Assembly (NCBI GenBank): GCA_017534025.1
Contig: JAFWDF010000003.1
Location: 1-16,951 of the forward strand
Source of the DNA: Bacillota bacterium
GTDB taxonomy: Bacteria > Bacillota > Clostridia > Peptostreptococcales > Anaerovoracaceae
DNA: 16,951 nucleotides
Reading direction: 5' to 3'
Numbering within the stretch: position 1 is the first letter of the stretch; every line of letters begins with the position of its first letter. The notes under the pieces are model-generated. The model had not been told where the DNA came from, ran no database searches, and saw nothing but the letters and a program-made list of their open reading frames with translations. Positions 7,392-14,487 of the stretch are shown one piece after another. Both the position numbers and the translations under genes were made by a program.

Positions 7392-8243
7392 TTATGAAGG
7401 ACTGAATGTCGCATATCCGTCATCGCCCATATATATTACACCATTCGGATAACCTTTCAGACTCAGGTCATACAGAAGGGCTTTCAGGCCCTCTACATTT
7501 TCCCGGATCGCCTCCGGCGTGCCGTAGCAGGACAGAGTCTCTGTTACATAAGCCTGAATCGCCAGCGGATTCGGAATATCGACCTGCCGGAAAAATACCC
7601 CGGCTTCATTCACATCATTTACCATACGGAGAATCAGTTTCAGCGATTGTTTGTCACTGACTTCCGGTGCCGCACCGATGGAGTAGCTCTTCACTTCCAA
7701 TCCGGTCAGAAGCGTGGCTGTCAGCGCAGAATCCCGCATTTCCACCGCGAGGCCGTCCTTGTCAAGGATCAGGAATTCCTCCCCGCACGGCAGGGCCAGT
7801 ACCGGATCATTCTCCACTACGGTCATAATCAGAACGTCCGGAAGCTTCCGCTCCACCTTGACATCCACCATGTAAGGATTGTTGCTCATGACCGTTTTCC
7901 GGATTTTTCTTTTGCTCATCCGGAAAATATTATCCCCGGGCGACATTCCGCTGGCCTCAATGATTTGTTCATCCGTAAACATAATGTTGTCCCGGACAAC
8001 GATTTCGCTGATCCCGAACAGAGGCGTACGGGAAATCAGCAGGCAGAACAATATGACGGCGGCTGCCGCGAGCAGGATTTTCCTGCGCCGCGCTTTCTGC
8101 AGCTGCTTCAGCTCTTTTCTGCTCAGGGGCTGCACAGGCGTGCTGCTCCCGGTCTCCGACTCGAATTCATTGCTCCCGCTGTAATCTGTATCAAATCCGC
8201 CGTAAGACAGAAATCCTCTCTTTTTGTTTTTCTTATCAGCCAT
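7392..8243 (-). CDS. ftsQ: Cell division protein DivIB/FtsQ
   Basis: Bitopic membrane protein of the FtsQ-FtsL-FtsB (DivIB-FtsL-DivIC) complex, which controls septal wall synthesis. The visible order is a charged cytoplasmic N-terminus (about 1-53), one membrane segment (about 55-71, ILLAAAAVILFCLLI), and a POTRA domain (about 75-144, FGISEIVVRDNIMFT, GDNIFRMSKRKI, ERKLPDVLIMTVVE). The beta domain follows, containing the DKDGLAVEM segment. 283 residues is normal. The start is ATG at 8243, with GGAG seven bases upstream. The frame runs further upstream to 8369, but that part lies inside murG and looks like its antiframe. It is 22 bases from murG and 103 from ftsZ. Confidence 0.93.
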   Translation of the reverse strand: MADKKNKKRGFLSYGGFDTDYSGSNEFESETGSSTPVQPLSRKELKQLQKARRRKILLAAAAVILFCLLISRTPLFGISEIVVRDNIMFTDEQIIEASGMSPGDNIFRMSKRKIRKTVMSNNPYMVDVKVERKLPDVLIMTVVENDPVLALPCGEEFLILDKDGLAVEMRDSALTATLLTGLEVKSYSIGAAPEVSDKQSLKLILRMVNDVNEAGVFFRQVDIPNPLAIQAYVTETLSCYGTPEAIRENVEGLKALLYDLSLKGYPNGVIYMGDDGYATFSPS

Positions 8244-8250
8244 AGATGGT

Positions 8251-8254
8251 CTCC
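8251..8254 (-). promoter_or_regulatory. Ribosome site setting the divIB start
   Basis: GGAG on the minus strand lies seven bases before ATG 8243 and supports the 283-residue DivIB over a 325-residue version that would overlap murG by more than 100 bases. Confidence 0.6.
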
Positions 8255-8265
8255 GCTTGACAGAT

Positions 8266-9357
8266 TTACTGTTTCCGTACTCCGATCTCGTCGCAGATAG
8301 CCTCCGCTGCGTCCGTGCGACCGAGCGCTTTCGAAGCTTTTTCCATTTCGTCCAGCCGGTCTCTGTCACAGGCCAGTTTCAGCACGGTGTCAATTACCAG
8401 CCCCGGTTTCAGATCCTTTTCCTCGATCAGCACTGCCGCGCCGCGGTCTGCCAGAACCTTCGCATTGAAAAACTGGTGATTGCCGGTTACATTCGGCGAC
8501 GGAATCATCACCGCCGGTTTGCCGCAGGCAGCGATTTCCGATACGGTCAGCGCGCCGGAACGGGTAATGGCCAGATCGCAGGCAGCCAGATAAACCGGCA
8601 TGTCGTCAATATATTCCATATAACGGATATTATCGTCCTCCGGATGGGCATGTTCCATAATATCCTTGTAATATCTTTTCCCGGTGGCAAAAAGCACATG
8701 AATCCCCGGCGCCCCTTCCAGTTTTGTCGCCAGGCTCATGATTTCCCGGTTCAGCACCGCAGCGCCCAAGCTGCCGCCGAATCCCAGAATCACGAAATCA
8801 TCCTCCGGGAGACCGAGCTTCCGGCGGGCCTCTGCTTTATCTGTTTCCGCAAAGGCGCGCCGCACCGGATTGCCCACAGTCATAGGGGGGATTTTCGTTT
8901 TAAAATATTTCTCCGCCTCCGCGAACGCCATAAATACCCGGTCCGTATGCCGGCTGAGCATTTTATTGGCGATCCCCGGAAAAGCATTCTGTTCATGAAT
9001 ATATGTTTTAATTTTCTTTTTTGAAGCGCTGCGTACCACCGGTCCGCAGACATACCCGCCGGTGCCGATCACCACATCCGGCCGGAAACTGTCCATAATC
9101 TCATCCGACTGGCGCAGGCCGTTGCGGTATACCCGCAGAGTTTCTATATTTTTCAGAGGATTGCTCCGGTTCAGACCCTGCACGGTCACGAACTTGATCG
9201 GATACCCGCTGCGCGGCACAATATCCTTCTCCATGCCGCGTTCGGTTCCCACGAACAGGATCTCCGCAGAAGGATCTCTGCGCCGGATCTCGTCGGCAAT
9301 GGCTATGGCAGGATATATGTGTCCGCCGGTACCTCCTCCGGTCATAATGACTCTCAT
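8266..9357 (-). CDS. murG: MurG, lipid II synthase (GlcNAc transferase)
   Basis: Glycosyltransferase of family GT28 on the inner membrane face. It adds GlcNAc from UDP-GlcNAc to lipid I to make lipid II. 363 residues, typical. Gly-rich loop 1 is GGGTGGH (7-13), the second loop GTGGYVCGP (98-106), and the acceptor-side motif HEQNAFPGIANK (121-132). The C-terminal Rossmann half starts at LGFGGSLGA (191-199). The UDP-GlcNAc site includes RSGALTVSEIAACGKP (266-281, with E274) and NHQFFNAK (293-300). GAAGGAG precedes the ATG. It lies 25 bases after ftsW and 22 before divIB. In Bacillus murB follows murG, but there is no murB here. Confidence 0.98.
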   Translation of the reverse strand: MRVIMTGGGTGGHIYPAIAIADEIRRRDPSAEILFVGTERGMEKDIVPRSGYPIKFVTVQGLNRSNPLKNIETLRVYRNGLRQSDEIMDSFRPDVVIGTGGYVCGPVVRSASKKKIKTYIHEQNAFPGIANKMLSRHTDRVFMAFAEAEKYFKTKIPPMTVGNPVRRAFAETDKAEARRKLGLPEDDFVILGFGGSLGAAVLNREIMSLATKLEGAPGIHVLFATGKRYYKDIMEHAHPEDDNIRYMEYIDDMPVYLAACDLAITRSGALTVSEIAACGKPAVMIPSPNVTGNHQFFNAKVLADRGAAVLIEEKDLKPGLVIDTVLKLACDRDRLDEMEKASKALGRTDAAEAICDEIGVRKQ

Positions 9358-9382
9358 CTGTTTTTCTCCTTCACTATACCGT

Positions 9383-10591
9383 TCATTCCTCGCTGCTGTC
9401 GACCGGTTTCAGGTGTCTGGATATGTTAATGACTATGCCCATGGCCGCCATGAAAATGATCAGTGCCGTGCCGCCGTAGCTGATAAACGGCAGAGTGATG
9501 CCCGTCGGCGGCGCCAGGGACAGTACGACCATGAAATTCAGGACAACCTGGAACGAGAGCATAAATGCAACACCGGAGGCGATCAGCGTTCCCAGCAGAT
9601 CGCTGGCCCGCATGGCTGTACGGATACAGCGCCAGATCAGAAGAATATAGGCAAAGATCAGGAGCATGATGCCCAGCATGCCCAGTTCTTCTCCGATCGT
9701 CGCAAGAATAAAGTCGTTCATCGGGTCCGGCAGATACAGGGCCTTCTCCACGCCGTTGCCGATTCCGGAACCGAAAAAGCCGCCGGACGCCAGCGCGTAA
9801 ATCCCGTGTACAACCTGATAACCGGTATTTCCGGCATCCGCGAACGGATCCAGGAAACTGGTCAGACGCGACATCTTGTAACTGCCGCCCTCGCCGGCTT
9901 CCATAACGATGTGCATACCGAAGGCTGCTACGCCCGCCGCAAAGGCGATGAATACATAGCGCAGTTTTACGCCTGCGATGAAGATAATCCCGATACAGAT
10001 GATCAGGATCGTCGCCGCAGATGTAGTGGACGGCTGCAGATATACCGAAAGAACGATCACCGCAATGACCGCCAGCGGCGGCAGCAGTCCCGTAACGGGC
10101 CGGTTAATCCGGTCCGGTCTGGCCGCAAGATACGCTGCCAGGAAAATAATACATGCCAGCTTGGCCGCCTCCGAAGGAATGAAGCCGACGCCGCCCGGCA
10201 GCGGCAGCCATCTGGCCGCGTTGTTGTACGATCGTCCCAGAGGCGTATACGTCAGAGCGATCAGCACCTCTGCGATGGCAACCAGCATCCAGCCCATTTT
10301 CCCGAGAATATGGTAGTCAAAAGCCATCAGGAAAAACATCGCCGCGAAACCGATGCCGGCAAAAATTGCTTCTTTGATCAAATAGGAATACGGTGAAGAT
10401 CCAGAGTCCATGATCGAATTATAATATCCGGAACTGAACACCATGATAATGCCGAACATTACCAGCGCGCTCACCAGCGCCACGATCATGAAGTCCCCCG
10501 ACCCCGGCCGGACCTTTCTGGATTTTATTTTCCTCGTCTCCGCCGGCTCATGCAGCGCCTGTCCGCGGAGAGCGCCTGTGTTGCTGCTCAT
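9383..10591 (-). CDS. ftsW: SEDS peptidoglycan polymerase FtsW/SpoVE
   Basis: Multi-pass membrane glycosyltransferase of the SEDS family, which polymerises lipid II together with a class B PBP. 402 residues with about ten hydrophobic segments after a charged cytoplasmic N-terminus of about 32 residues. Family signatures are NNAARWLPLPG (123-133), PSEAAKLA (139-146), and the extracellular loop YLPDPMNDFILATIGEE with the presumed catalytic D293. The C-terminal GITLPFISYGGTALI (about 364-378) also fits. The motif usually written QPDxGT reads QPSTTSA here (186-192). Sequence alone does not separate FtsW (division) from SpoVE (spore cortex). Its partner is probably the PBP encoded at 14488-16524. 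It starts two bases after the murD stop (TGATTATG), so the two are translationally coupled. Confidence 0.93.
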   Translation of the reverse strand: MSSNTGALRGQALHEPAETRKIKSRKVRPGSGDFMIVALVSALVMFGIIMVFSSGYYNSIMDSGSSPYSYLIKEAIFAGIGFAAMFFLMAFDYHILGKMGWMLVAIAEVLIALTYTPLGRSYNNAARWLPLPGGVGFIPSEAAKLACIIFLAAYLAARPDRINRPVTGLLPPLAVIAVIVLSVYLQPSTTSAATILIICIGIIFIAGVKLRYVFIAFAAGVAAFGMHIVMEAGEGGSYKMSRLTSFLDPFADAGNTGYQVVHGIYALASGGFFGSGIGNGVEKALYLPDPMNDFILATIGEELGMLGIMLLIFAYILLIWRCIRTAMRASDLLGTLIASGVAFMLSFQVVLNFMVVLSLAPPTGITLPFISYGGTALIIFMAAMGIVINISRHLKPVDSSEE

Positions 10592-10593
10592 AA

Positions 10594-11955
10594 TCAGTCA
10601 CCTGCCAGTTTCTGTACCTGGCTGCGGAAGTCATCCCCCCGCACCTCGAAATTCGGATACATGCCCCAGCTGGCACAGGCCGGCGAAAGCAGAACCGTAT
10701 CGCCTTCCTGCGCGATCGAGGACGCTTTTTCCACGGCCTCCGCCATAGTATCCACATCGAATATTTCGGTAAACCCTGCCGCCTCCGCGCATTTTCTGAT
10801 AGCCGGCGCCGTAACGCCCATCAGGATCAGCGCTTTGACCCTGCCTTCAAAGGCCGCGATAAAATCTTCATAGGACGCGCCCTTGTCATAGCCGCCTGCG
10901 AGCAGGATGATATTATCAAAAGAAAGTACTGCTTTCACCGCAGCATCCGGATTGGTGCCCTTCGAATCATTAATATACCGCACCCCGTTCACTGTACCGC
11001 AGTCTTCGATCCGGTGCGCGACGCCCTTGAATCTGCGGAACGTTTCCGCAATATCCTCAGTGGAAATACCGGCAAAATAGGCCATGGCTGCTGCAGCCAG
11101 AGCATTTTCCAGATTATGCGGTCCCGGTATCAGAAGCTCGGAAGCAGCGCACACCGCGTGATCTCCGCCGGCATCCCGGATCGTGATGACACCGTCTTTT
11201 ACAAATGCCCCGAAAGGAAGCTCCTTCTGTCTGCTGAACGGCACCGGCACCGCCGGGCATTTCTCTGCTTCCTGCCTGGTCAGGGCATCGTCTTCATTGT
11301 ATACAAAATAATTATCTTCCGTCTGGTTCATGAAAATCCGTGCCTTGGCAGCCGCGTAGTTTTCCATGGTACCGTGCCGGTCCAGATGATCCGGCGTAAT
11401 ATTCAGCAGTGCGGACACCTCCGGCCGGAACTGCCGGATGGTTTCCAGCTGAAAGCTGCTGCATTCCGTGATGAGCCAGGTATCGTCATCCGCCTGCACG
11501 GCCTGCGAAGCCACGGCGATTCCGATATTGCCCGCCAGCTCGGCCTTGCGTCCCGCCTGGCGGAAGATCTCTCCCGTCAGTGTCGTCGTAGTGGTTTTTC
11601 CGTTGGTGCCGGTTATAGCTACATAGCGGCCGTGCCCGTACCGGTACGCCAGTTCCAGTTCACCGATGATCTCCGCGCCGTCCGCCTCCGCTTCCCGGAT
11701 AAACGCCTGTTCCACCGGAACGCCGGGGCTCATTACGACCAGATCATAGCCCGTCACCTGCTCCGGACGCTCTCCGAAGCTGACGGAAACGCCAAGGGAT
11801 TCCGCCAGGCTTGCCGCCTGCTCCGACTCTTTCGCGTCATACAGATCTACGGAAGCGCCCATGCCCAGCAGCAGCTCCGCCGCCGCTTTGCCGGAACGTC
11901 CCAGACCTACCACGAGGACCTTCAGTCCTGTCAGATTATGATTTGCTGCCTGCAT
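10594..11955 (-). CDS. murD: UDP-MurNAc-L-alanine:D-glutamate ligase
   Basis: Cytoplasmic Mur ligase that adds D-Glu to UDP-MurNAc-L-Ala using ATP. 453 residues, normal length. The N-terminal Rossmann domain binds UMA (GLGRSGKAA at 17-25, SPGVP at 76-80). The ATP P-loop is ITGTNGKTT (114-122). The central domain includes NITPDHLDRHGTMENYAAAKARIF, whose AAK lysine is the one carbamylated in the family. The MurD-specific NDSKGTNPDAAVKA and HRIEDCG follow, and the C-terminal domain binds D-Glu. GGGAGGT lies six bases before the ATG. It lies 24 bases after mraY and two before ftsW. A 26-base stretch of its P-loop is identical at DNA level to that of murE. Confidence 0.98.
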   Translation of the reverse strand: MQAANHNLTGLKVLVVGLGRSGKAAAELLLGMGASVDLYDAKESEQAASLAESLGVSVSFGERPEQVTGYDLVVMSPGVPVEQAFIREAEADGAEIIGELELAYRYGHGRYVAITGTNGKTTTTTLTGEIFRQAGRKAELAGNIGIAVASQAVQADDDTWLITECSSFQLETIRQFRPEVSALLNITPDHLDRHGTMENYAAAKARIFMNQTEDNYFVYNEDDALTRQEAEKCPAVPVPFSRQKELPFGAFVKDGVITIRDAGGDHAVCAASELLIPGPHNLENALAAAAMAYFAGISTEDIAETFRRFKGVAHRIEDCGTVNGVRYINDSKGTNPDAAVKAVLSFDNIILLAGGYDKGASYEDFIAAFEGRVKALILMGVTAPAIRKCAEAAGFTEIFDVDTMAEAVEKASSIAQEGDTVLLSPACASWGMYPNFEVRGDDFRSQVQKLAGD

Positions 11956-11979
11956 CGGCGAACCTCCCCGTAATTATCA

Positions 11980-12975
11980 TTAAAGTAAAAACATGGAAAT
12001 CAGGCAGAGCCCGCACGTAATTCCCCAGAACATGAGTACGATACTCGTCTCTTTCCACTTGAAGCCCGGGATCAGACTCTCATGGTTAACCCCGTTATCC
12101 TGAAAATGATGATGCAGCGGAGACATTTTTAAAATACGCTTTCCGCCGCTTTTTCTGAAATAAGCAACCTGAATAATGACCGAAAGACATTCTGCCACGA
12201 AAACTGCGCCGGCGATGACCAGAATCATCTCGATGTGCATCATCACAGCCGCTGCAGCCAGTGCGCCGCCCAGGGCAAGGGATCCCGTATCCCCCATGAA
12301 CACTTTTGCAGGGAACCGGTTGTAAAGCAGGAACCCCATGCAGCCGCCGGTCAGTGCCGCGCAGAACACAGTGGTATCATCATTCCCGAACGTCAGGGAC
12401 TGAATCATCAGGAACAGTGCCACAAATACCGTGCAGCCCGCCGCCAGGCCGTCCATCCCGTCCGTCAGATTGACGGCATTGACCATGGCTACCAGTACAA
12501 ACACGACAAACGGATAGTAGAACCATCCCAGATCGAAATAGGTTTTCGCGATCGGAATATAGATGCTGGTGCCGTACTCGGACATTTTCGCCTGATATAT
12601 GGCGAGAATAATGGCAATTACGAGCTGAAACAGGAACTTCTGCTTTGCGGTCAGTCCCAGGTTTCTGGATTTCATCACCTTGACGAAATCATCGCAGAAA
12701 CCGATCAGCGCAAACAACAGGAATGAGATCAGGAGAACCGCCATATCCGCGTGCAGTCCCCGCCGCATGATCAGGCAGGTAATGATCACCCCCAGGATAA
12801 TCATGATTCCGCCCATCGTCGGTGTACCGGCTTTGGACTGGTGAGACTGGGGCCCTTCTTCCCGGATCATCTGCCCCGCGCCTTTGCTGATCAGCCATTT
12901 CAGGACAAAATGCCCGATCACTGCTGTCAGAGCAAAGGACAGAAATATTGTAAGAATAATCATCCATGTACTCAT
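11980..12975 (-). CDS. mraY: Phospho-MurNAc-pentapeptide transferase
   Basis: Integral membrane enzyme that moves phospho-MurNAc-pentapeptide from UDP to undecaprenyl phosphate, making lipid I. 331 residues with about ten membrane segments. TPTMGG (51-56) and the DD pair in GFCDDFVK (D95, D96) are present. So are NAVNLTDGMDGLAAG (166-180, with N169 and D172) and FPAKVFMGDTGS (221-232, with D229). The HHH motif is MSPLHHHFQDNG (284-295). All catalytic and magnesium residues are there. The ATG overlaps the murE stop (ATGA), and AGGAG lies inside the murE end, so translation is coupled. Confidence 0.98.
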   Translation of the reverse strand: MSTWMIILTIFLSFALTAVIGHFVLKWLISKGAGQMIREEGPQSHQSKAGTPTMGGIMIILGVIITCLIMRRGLHADMAVLLISFLLFALIGFCDDFVKVMKSRNLGLTAKQKFLFQLVIAIILAIYQAKMSEYGTSIYIPIAKTYFDLGWFYYPFVVFVLVAMVNAVNLTDGMDGLAAGCTVFVALFLMIQSLTFGNDDTTVFCAALTGGCMGFLLYNRFPAKVFMGDTGSLALGGALAAAAVMMHIEMILVIAGAVFVAECLSVIIQVAYFRKSGGKRILKMSPLHHHFQDNGVNHESLIPGFKWKETSIVLMFWGITCGLCLISMFLL

Positions 12976-14444
12976 AATGAATCGATCTCCTGTTCTATTA
13001 TCCGGGCGGCCATTTCCCGGTCATCGAAATGCTGTTTCTCCGTTCCGATGATCTGATAATCTTCGTGGCCCTTTCCTGCCAGAATAATTGTATCGCCCTT
13101 CTTCCATCTGAAAATGGCCTGCCGGATGGCTTTCCAACGGTCGGATTTCACCATATAAACGCACCCGGTCTTCTCAAGGCCCGGAAGAATTTCTTCGATA
13201 ATCGCGTCCGGATCCTCCGTCCGCGGGTTGTCGCTGGTTACCACGCAGATATCCGACAGCCGGCCTGCCGTTTCCCCCATCAGCGGACGCTTGCTGCGAT
13301 CCCGGTCGCCGCCGCATCCGAATACGGTGATAATCCGGCCTGTGGTGAATTCCCTCGCCGTCCGGAGCACCTTTTCCAGTGCGTCCGGCGTGTGGGCATA
13401 ATCTACAATAACCGGAATGTTCCCGACGTTTTCCACCAGTTCAAAGCGGCCCGGGACACCTTTGACCCGGCCAATCCCTGCACGAACGCTTTCCCACGGA
13501 ATGTCCGCTTCCAGAGAAGCCGCCGCTGCGCAAATTGCATTAGACACAGAAAAACGTCCCGGCGTACGAATATTCAATTCACCGAGAAGCGTTCCATCCC
13601 TGTATAATTCCGCATCCGTTCCCGCTGCAGACGTTTTCAGTATGACAGCACGGTAATCCGCGTCTTCGGCATCCACGCCGCAGGAGCGGACACGCAGGCC
13701 TTCGTCCAGCAGCTCGCTGTACAGGCGGCGTCCGTATTCATCATCAATATTAATGACACAGGCTCCGGAAGTCTGATGGAACAGACGCTTCTTCGCCTGA
13801 TAATAATCTTCAAAATCTTTGTGGAAATCCATGTGATCCGGCGTCAGATTCGTGAAAATACTGCAGTCAAACCGGATATCCGCGCTGCGGTCCAGCGCCA
13901 GCGAGTGGGATGAGACTTCCATGGCACAGACCTCTATGCCGTATTCATCCCGCATTTCCCGGAACATCCGCTGCAATTCACAGGACTCCGGTGTTGTATT
14001 TGCGGATTCCCTGGTCTGCCCGCCGTAAATATAGGCGATCGTACCCAGAACCGCACATTCTTTCCCCCACGCTTCCACGATTTCCCGCAGGAGATATGTG
14101 ATCGTGGTTTTTCCGTTGGTGCCGGTTATTCCGAAAACCAGCATTTCATCGGACGCATGTCCGTAAAAATTCGCGGACACAGAAGACAACGCTCTGCGGG
14201 AATCCTCCGCATACACAACCGGTACCGGAAGCTCCAGCCGGTCCTGCGCCAGAACCGCAGAGGCACCTGCGCGAACAGCTGCCTCTGCGAACCGATGCCC
14301 GTCTGCCTGAAACCCCTTAACGCACACGAACAGATCGCCGGATTTAGTTTTTCTTGAATCGTAGCTGATCCCGGAAATCTCTGTTTCCGCCCATTCGGAT
14401 GGACACGCAATTCCCGTCCCCTGCAACAGTTCAATTAATTTCAT
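12972..14444 (-). CDS. murE: UDP-MurNAc-tripeptide synthetase, meso-DAP type
   Basis: Cytoplasmic Mur ligase that adds the third stem-peptide residue to UDP-MurNAc-L-Ala-D-Glu. 490 residues. The N-terminal substrate domain (about 1-98) contains SGISYDSRKTKSGDLFV. The P-loop is ITGTNGKTT (106-114), the central domain has NLTPDHMDFH and the carbamylation lysine in YYQAKKRLF (K218), and a C-terminal ligase domain follows. The amino-acid pocket reads DNPRTEDP (405-412). DNPR marks meso-diaminopimelate enzymes, while lysine enzymes differ at the arginine, so DAP is predicted. The start is ATG 14444, with AAGGAG seven bases upstream; a GTG at 14450 is only one base from that site. It follows the PBP gene by 43 bases and overlaps mraY by four. 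Confidence 0.97.
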   Translation of the reverse strand: MKLIELLQGTGIACPSEWAETEISGISYDSRKTKSGDLFVCVKGFQADGHRFAEAAVRAGASAVLAQDRLELPVPVVYAEDSRRALSSVSANFYGHASDEMLVFGITGTNGKTTITYLLREIVEAWGKECAVLGTIAYIYGGQTRESANTTPESCELQRMFREMRDEYGIEVCAMEVSSHSLALDRSADIRFDCSIFTNLTPDHMDFHKDFEDYYQAKKRLFHQTSGACVINIDDEYGRRLYSELLDEGLRVRSCGVDAEDADYRAVILKTSAAGTDAELYRDGTLLGELNIRTPGRFSVSNAICAAAASLEADIPWESVRAGIGRVKGVPGRFELVENVGNIPVIVDYAHTPDALEKVLRTAREFTTGRIITVFGCGGDRDRSKRPLMGETAGRLSDICVVTSDNPRTEDPDAIIEEILPGLEKTGCVYMVKSDRWKAIRQAIFRWKKGDTIILAGKGHEDYQIIGTEKQHFDDREMAARIIEQEIDSL

Positions 14445-14451
14445 TAGCACG

Positions 14452-14457
14452 CTCCTT
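14452..14457 (-). promoter_or_regulatory. Ribosome site setting the murE start
   Basis: AAGGAG on the minus strand lies seven bases from ATG 14444 but only one base from GTG 14450, so the ATG is the better start and MurE begins MKLIELLQ. Confidence 0.7.
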
Positions 14458-14487
14458 CTTTTGCATCAAAAGGAAAAATACCGGTGA

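Noticed and set aside
8244..8369. N-terminal extension of DivIB to 325 residues
   Set aside because: It would overlap murG by more than 100 bases, encodes a very basic segment, and a ribosome site favours ATG 8243.
14445..14487. Small stem CTTTTG/CAAAAG just before the murE ribosome site, possibly hiding it
   Set aside because: Six mostly AT pairs with a three-base loop is too weak to support a regulatory claim.
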